DNA of 64,000 nt from Whitmania pigra (taxonomy: Eukaryota > Annelida > Clitellata > Hirudinida > Haemopidae), in NCBI GenBank assembly GCA_021613335.1, contig JAJTWR010000251.1, forward strand, positions 1 to 64,000, written 5' to 3'. The translations under genes were made by a program, and so were the position numbers. Every line of letters begins with the position of its first letter. Within the stretch, counting starts at the first letter, position 1. A model generated the notes under the pieces. The model saw only the letters and a program-made list of their open reading frames with translations. It had not been told where the DNA came from and ran no database searches. This document shows positions 58,443 to 64,000 of the stretch, in pieces.

Positions 58443-59253
58443 CTGTGTAAGAAAGTGCTCCCTTCTTTAAACTCCATGATGTTAGATTTTTGGTTATTTT
58501 GTTTTTTTGGTAAATAGTTTATACGAGCCGAGAAAAAAGATTCTGAATATTACGACCGATAAATATTCCGAATTAATTAGTTTTCTTAATTAATTTATAG
58601 TACCAGGTTGCAATTACACCATTCTTGTTCTTAATAAACAGAATAAATTCATCAATTCAAATTGATTTTATTGCCAATAAATTGTAAAAATTTATTGTTT
58701 ATTATTTATTTCAGTTGCAGTTGTTAATGTCTTTGGCTTGCGATGCTTTAAGTGAAATGGAAAGTATAAATTATATTAAAAACTATTATTATTATTAGCA
58801 GCAGCATCATTATTGGCTTGCATTTTAGCCGAATGTGTTGCTTCCCTAAAATCTGCGATAATGTGTCGTGACCCATCCAGTACGAACTTTAGCCAATTTC
58901 GACTCCAGCGTTTTGTAAACTAAATAAGCAGACAATGATTATAATTATTATTATATATTTAGAATGTATTGATTAGGGTTAATCAATTATTTGCAGTATT
59001 ACAATAAAAATATAGTTCAAAAGCATTAAGTGTTTTTTGGAATAAAATTTTAAATTAATAAATATTTACAAGTTAATTATAGTCACAATTCAGAATCTTT
59101 CGTTTGATACTGGTGATCACAACGATGATGTCAAAGCAACAATTTACTAACTTAACTTCAGCCTAAATAAATAAACGAATACGTTGTGCTAAGCAAATTA
59201 CAACACCTACAATAAAAACAACACAAATCGCCAACTCGTACAACACAAACAAA
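58443..59253. other. Divergent spacer between the kinase and TFIIB genes
   Basis: The kinase reads left and TFIIB reads right, so this holds both 5' sides. A minus-strand stretch at about 58910-58840 (TLESKLAKVRTGWVTTHY) looks protein-like but has no clear splice sites. Otherwise AT-rich. Confidence 0.35.
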
Positions 59254-60174
59254 ATGCAGGCTCATAGACTCGCAGGCGGTAAAGGAGTGGTTATAGGAAA
59301 ACTGGCATGTAAGTACCATCCAAATGCCGAACTGATAGAAGACTACCACGCCGGGGACATGGTCTGCTCCGTATGCGCCGTCGTCGTCGGCGATCGAGTC
59401 ATTGACGTCGGGAACGATTGGAGGACTTTCAGCAACGACGGGGAATCCAAGGACATGTGTCGTGTCGGACAGGCTGAGAATCTTCTCTACGAGGGCATCG
59501 AATTGTGCACAAGTATACAACAGTCGGACAAATCAGGAGGCTCCAAAATTCCGAACTTCAGAAAATCCAAGGCTGCCAAATTTTTAGACTCTTCGTTCGG
59601 CTACATCAAGGAGATCTCCATAAAAATGAACATCACTCAAAACGTCATGGAAAACGCCATGCATCTTTTCAAGTCCATTCAAGAAAAGCACTCCTTGAAA
59701 AGAATGGACAAGGAAGCTGCTATGGCCATTTGCCTCTATATGGAATGCCGAAGGATGAGCGTGACGAGAACCTTAAACGAGTTTTCCGCCTCCACTGGAA
59801 TTACCAAAAAGATACTCGGTAGAGTCTACAAGATCGTCTTCAGGTTGCTGGAAACCAAGCAGCAGCTCAAGGACCATGGAAGAGTCCCCATCGAGGATTT
59901 AATATCGAGATACTGCAGCAATATTGGACTTTCCTTCGACGTCGCCAAGAAGGCCAAAGAGGTGGCTTTGAAGGTTGAAAGCAAAAACATTGCCAGAGGC
60001 TCTGCGCCTTCAACCGTGGCCTCTGCGGTCATCTTCATAGCAGCCACACGTGGAGGAAAGAAGATAACCCATGGCGAAATCCAACAGGTAACAGGAGTCA
60101 CCGAGGGAGCCATAAAGCAGTGCTTGAAGCTTTTGCTTCCCCAAATCAATGAGATTTATCCCAAGGACAACTGA
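59254..60174 (+). CDS. GTF2B: Transcription factor IIB, intronless and divergent
   Basis: One open exon of 306 residues; human TFIIB has 316. The N-terminal zinc ribbon has C19, H22, C38, C41, the same Cys-His-Cys-Cys pattern as animal TFIIB, in the context YHAGDMVCSVC. The B-reader/linker follows (VGNDWRTFSND) with CRVG where most TFIIBs read PSRVG. Two cyclin folds make up the rest, with a second-repeat motif (ARGSAPSTVASAVIFIAA). TFIIB bridges TBP-DNA and RNA polymerase II and sets the start site. The start is the first ATG. AATAAA lies at 60355-60360. The absence of introns in an intron-rich neighbourhood and a somewhat divergent sequence suggest a retrocopy or lineage paralogue, but no damage is seen. 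Confidence 0.92.
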   Translation: MQAHRLAGGKGVVIGKLACKYHPNAELIEDYHAGDMVCSVCAVVVGDRVIDVGNDWRTFSNDGESKDMCRVGQAENLLYEGIELCTSIQQSDKSGGSKIPNFRKSKAAKFLDSSFGYIKEISIKMNITQNVMENAMHLFKSIQEKHSLKRMDKEAAMAICLYMECRRMSVTRTLNEFSASTGITKKILGRVYKIVFRLLETKQQLKDHGRVPIEDLISRYCSNIGLSFDVAKKAKEVALKVESKNIARGSAPSTVASAVIFIAATRGGKKITHGEIQQVTGVTEGAIKQCLKLLLPQINEIYPKDN

Positions 60175-61096
60175 TGGGTTTTTTAATTTGGAGACAAAAT
60201 AGTCGATTAGTGAAGAGTATAGAGCTTTAGTCAACAATTTCCCGACGAAGGATAATTTTAGTATCGAATAATTGCTATTTAATAATATCTGTCAGTTTCA
60301 GTATTTCAGATGGTCTTGCGTGACATTTTAAACGAAACCGTTAAAATAGCTTACAATAAAAGACTTAAATTAATATTACGTTTAATTAGATATATTTCAA
60401 AAGAAATTTTATTGTATATTAAATTGAAATGTTTTAAATAATACTGTGTCATTTATTACTTGCTTTGTTTGTTGGCAGAAATCTCTTAAATTTGTGATTT
60501 CAAAGTATTTTACTTTGAATTTTGCTGGCAACAAAAATTTAAATTCGAAACTGATGTAGTGAGCCATTAAAGTCATTTTGCTGTTTCTCGAGTTATCTAG
60601 AATTTTAGTAACTAGAAGCACTTTTGATTTCAGTTAAGCTCGAGGATGTTTAGAAATTATTGAAATTATTATGAACAAATTTGAAAAGTTTATCTTAGGA
60701 TTTTCCCTTAATTGAAAAAACAAAAAAAATACTTAGTAACAACTGTAATTGCAATAAATTAAAGAGACTCAGTATTATTCTGAAACGTTAAAAGTTAACA
60801 TCCTTGCTGTTTAAACATCTAAAACATGTTTAATAAATTATTTACAAATTGGGTTATCAATTTTATACTCGATATATGTATTTTACATTGAATTAAACTT
60901 GCATTATTATTAATATCATTGTTATGATGATTATTATTATGATTATTATTATCATCATCATAATCAAGTAGAGGAAAGACCCAGGGGCTCCACAGATTCT
61001 AAAACCTTTTTTATTTTCCATTACCAAATTGACGTGACATAAAGACACAAAATTTCTGTCGACGGGTCGGTGGCCGTGATTATTATTAATTATCTA
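60175..61096. other. 3' UTR of TFIIB and spacer
   Basis: AT-rich, with the TFIIB poly(A) signal at 60355 and ATT-rich sequence near 60900-60965. No gene seen. Confidence 0.4.
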
Positions 61097-61569
<473 letters not shown>

Positions 61570-61589
61570 CTAATAATATTAAAATAATC

Positions 61590-61623
61590 AAATAATAATA
61601 CCATTATCACTTCATTATTTATC
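61590..61623 (+). repeat. Left 34-bp direct repeat (target-site duplication)
   Basis: Begins AAATAATAATACCATTATCA. It differs from the copy at 62387-62420 at two positions (CTTCATTAT versus CTCCATTGT). The pair brackets the R2-like fragment. Confidence 0.8.
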
Positions 61624-62386
61624 CCAATGCCATTGGACCAAGCGAGTGGCTAACTGACGGAGTTGACAGAATGACGTCGGATCAATGGCTGAAATGTATT
61701 AAGGTTAGAGCCGCACTTCTACAAAACAGACTGCCAGAATCAAGATACAAGCCGTTTGCTGACACTGTTGCTGACAATGTTAATGAGTCGTTGGGGCACA
61801 TCATACAGCGATGTCGCAGTACTGACGGTCCTAGACATGTGAGACATAATGCCTTAGTGAAGATGCTGGCAGGGAAATTAAGTGCCATGGGTTCATTGCC
61901 AGGATTGAATCCAGAATCAGCTACTGATGAAGGAACCAAAATTCCAGATCTGTGTGCTTGGAAAGATTCAGAATATGTCGCCTGCGATGTGGCAGTGGGA
62001 TCAGACTCTGCCGACCTGGATAAAATTCCTCTCGCAAAGGTTTCAAAATATGACCTGCCGGGAATCCACCAACGGATGAAGGAAAATAATCCAGTCTCGG
62101 AACTTCAAAGGCAGAAAGAAAACGTCACGGCCCTAATTTTAAACTAAAGCGGAGCAATTTTCGAAGAATCATGGAGATTTTGGAGGAGATTCGGAATCTC
62201 GAGAAAAAGGCAGAAGACGCTAAAACTTCGTTTGATAGACATGAATTGATTGGAACGATTTGTTGAAGCCTTTTTTCACGTTCTGACGGGATTTCCCAGA
62301 CCCATGTGCGGACCAAAAAATTAACGATTTGGATTTCTTAAACATTATTATGTCCGTTATGTTTTTGGCTGGTCTAATAAAAAATT
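61624..62386 (+). mobile_element. 5'-truncated R2-like non-LTR retroelement
   Basis: The coding part (61671-62147, continuing in pieces to about 62330) matches the C-terminal end of R2-clade ORFs: WLKCIKVRAALLQNR, ESLGHIIQRC, RHNALVKMLA, then IPDLCAWKDSEYVACDVAV of the restriction-like endonuclease. The two cysteines that normally come before ESLGHIIQRC are missing, so the zinc knuckle is broken. A stop at 62145 separates a residual C-terminal piece (IFEESWRFWRRFG). Direct repeats of 34 bp flank it (61590-61623 and 62387-62420), marking a target-site duplication. Confidence 0.75.
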
Positions 62387-62420
62387 AAATAATAATACCA
62401 TTATCACTCCATTGTTTATC
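62387..62420 (+). repeat. Right 34-bp direct repeat (target-site duplication)
   Basis: Second copy of the repeat at 61590-61623, 32 of 34 bases identical by eye. It directly follows the A-rich 3' end (AATAAAAAATT) of the R2-like fragment. Confidence 0.8.
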
Positions 62421-63779
62421 GTAAAAAAATGCTATTAATATTTCAAAGGCCATCAAAAGATCGTGAAGATATTGTCCATCATGGCTTACGTTATCTCGTG
62501 ACGTCAAGACGCGAATAGTTATGGAGTCTTAATTCGCATCACTCTTGGAGAAGTCACAATATTATTATGTAATAATATAGCAATATATTAATTATATCAT
62601 TATAACATTTATTACAGTTACAGCAATATTAATACGTGCAATAGTAATTGTAAAGTAGTACTTATTACATAACATCAAAAAAATAATATATGTAATTTTA
62701 TATCACGCCATGTGAAATATAACATTTCTTACTTTATAAATAAAAATATTTCAGTGCGTGCAAATTGTTGCTTTTGTTTTTATTTCGAAGCGATTTTTCA
62801 TTTTTTGTTTTTAAAATATTTTTCGCCGGGAAGTGCCAGACTTTCAATACTTGATGAGAAACACTAGTATTCGATAAGTTATTTATTCACAGGAAACTGG
62901 TATAAATAAATTAATTAATTAACAAATTTATAAACCTATACAGAAATAAATAAAGAAATAAGCATTTATAGAAATAAATAGATAATAAATAAATAACAAA
63001 TTGAAGAAATAAACAAGAAATAAAGATTAAATATGAAATGAAAATTAAACGAGAGAAAAGAATGAAAGATGGAATAATCGACAAAGAATAAAATTTTAAT
63101 TCACGCCGTCCTCAGCTCGTGGTTTAAATTGTATTTCCTTTTTTGCGTGTCCATAGAGTCGCCATGACGACCGAGCGTTACATTTGATGACTGATGAACA
63201 ATGTCGTCCATTGCTTTTCTCCATATTCATCGTCGTCGTCAACATCACCATCATTATAACCATCTTCCCTTCACAATCATCATTATCATCACCATCATTA
63301 CCGCCGTCCTAATCATCATCGTCGCCATCATCATCACTATCATCACCGTCATCATCACCGTCAGCATCATCATCATCATCATCATCGTGACCAGTAAAAT
63401 TTAATAGAGATTGAATTCAAAAGCCAAAACTCCTTGTAACGTAATATTTACGACTATCACCAAACCATAATTTGACAAACTATAAATTGATTACGCAACA
63501 ATATCAATAACAATATCAATAATGCAACGTAATTATATCTATCAACGGAAACTACAATAATACAAGCAATATATTCATAATGATAATAATACTATCATAA
63601 CGCTAATAATAATATTATAAAAAATAAAATATTAATGATGATATTAATATTAATAATAATAACAATAACAATGTTGTTCTTATAATTACACTAAGTTTTT
63701 CAAAACAACTCTCTATGATGATAACTAACATCAACCAACAACAATTCAAACAAGAAAAGTCCGGACAAAGAAATCCTCT
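62421..63779. other. AT-rich spacer with CAT/CGT triplets
   Basis: AT-rich, with AAATAAAT-type sequence at 62890-63010 and CATCAT/CGTCGT-rich sequence at 63225-63390. The final part is the 3' UTR of the gene entering from the right on minus. No other gene seen. Confidence 0.45.
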
Positions 63780-64000
63780 TCAAGTCTCCGCTGCAGACTG
63801 CGGCCGAGCGGCCATCTTGTCCTTGATGTAGCTCCTGTTCTTAGGACTCATGTGGAAGAACGATCTGTGCCTGTGACTGTGGGGCTTGCCGTAGTGGAAG
63901 AAGCCAGAGATAGACCTGCTTGAGGGTAGAACTTGGTCGACCACTTGGATCTTGGCTGAGTTGCCATGGTCGTCCTTGGTCTGGCAGGGGAAGGAATTCC
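63780..64000 (-). CDS. C-terminal exon of an unrecognised gene, cut by the window edge
   Basis: From the right edge the minus strand is open in one frame for about 72 residues to the stop at 63780-63782. The visible sequence starts near NSFPCQTKDDHGNSAK, with a His/Arg-rich middle (HYGKPHSHRHRSFFH) and a basic tail. Base composition is GC-richer and clearly coding-like compared with the spacer. I do not recognise the protein; the rest lies beyond the window. Confidence 0.55.
   Translation of the reverse strand, partial: NSFPCQTKDDHGNSAKIQVVDQVLPSSRSISGFFHYGKPHSHRHRSFFHMSPKNRSYIKDKMAARPQSAAET

Overview
The window is eukaryotic nuclear DNA from an animal. Genes are split by short GT-AG introns, the spacers are very AT-rich, and trinucleotide and minisatellite repeats are abundant. 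The gene set is animal: a TIR/IPT/ankyrin adaptor of the Dof/BCAP/BANK group, a TIS11 zinc-finger protein, a 53BP1-like Tudor-BRCT protein, a Na+/K+-ATPase beta subunit, AP-1 sigma, an MITF/TFE-type bHLH-Zip factor, PRMT5 and TFIIB. A lophotrochozoan, perhaps an annelid, is my best guess from composition and transposon content. That placement is inference. Splice models were built by hand from reading frame, phase and GT/AG sites.

Layout, left to right. 1-900: a possible small exon, then an 18-bp minisatellite of about 40 copies. 1875-5723: a nearly complete CR1/L2-like non-LTR retrotransposon whose second ORF carries a frameshift. 6123-8377 (-): Dof/BCAP-like adaptor, C-terminus not found. 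8975-9261 (+): last exon of an unrecognised gene. 10787-11533 (+): TIS11/ZFP36-like. 13719-13904: back-to-back 5S rRNA-like and tRNA-like sequences. 15605-21200 (+): a 15-exon 53BP1-like gene whose splice phases all agree. 22996-24999 (+): unrecognised coiled-coil gene, 5' end missing. 26846-33981 (-): Na+/K+-ATPase beta, six exons, with a decayed Gypsy element and a 570-bp AAT/AAG tract in its introns. 37488-37943 (+): intronless RING protein. 38970-42230: hAT and SINE remnants. 42899-45803 (-): AP-1 sigma. 47553-53532 (-): MITF/TFE-like factor, seven exons. 55076-56989 (-): intronless PRMT5. 57469-58442 (-): HIPK-like kinase. 59254-60174 (+): intronless TFIIB. 61097-62420: a long AAT array followed by an R2-like retroelement fragment between 34-bp direct repeats. 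63780-64000 (-): last exon of an unrecognised gene.

I see no operon or pathway cluster; the genes look like independent housekeeping, signalling and nuclear loci. The strongest points for follow-up are the Dof/BCAP-like adaptor, the compact 53BP1, the GC-AG intron beside an early stop and poly(A) signal in the ATPase beta gene, the 5S/tRNA-like composite, the run of intron-poor genes from 55 to 60 kb, a possible CAAX end on the kinase, and the R2-like fragment with long target duplications.
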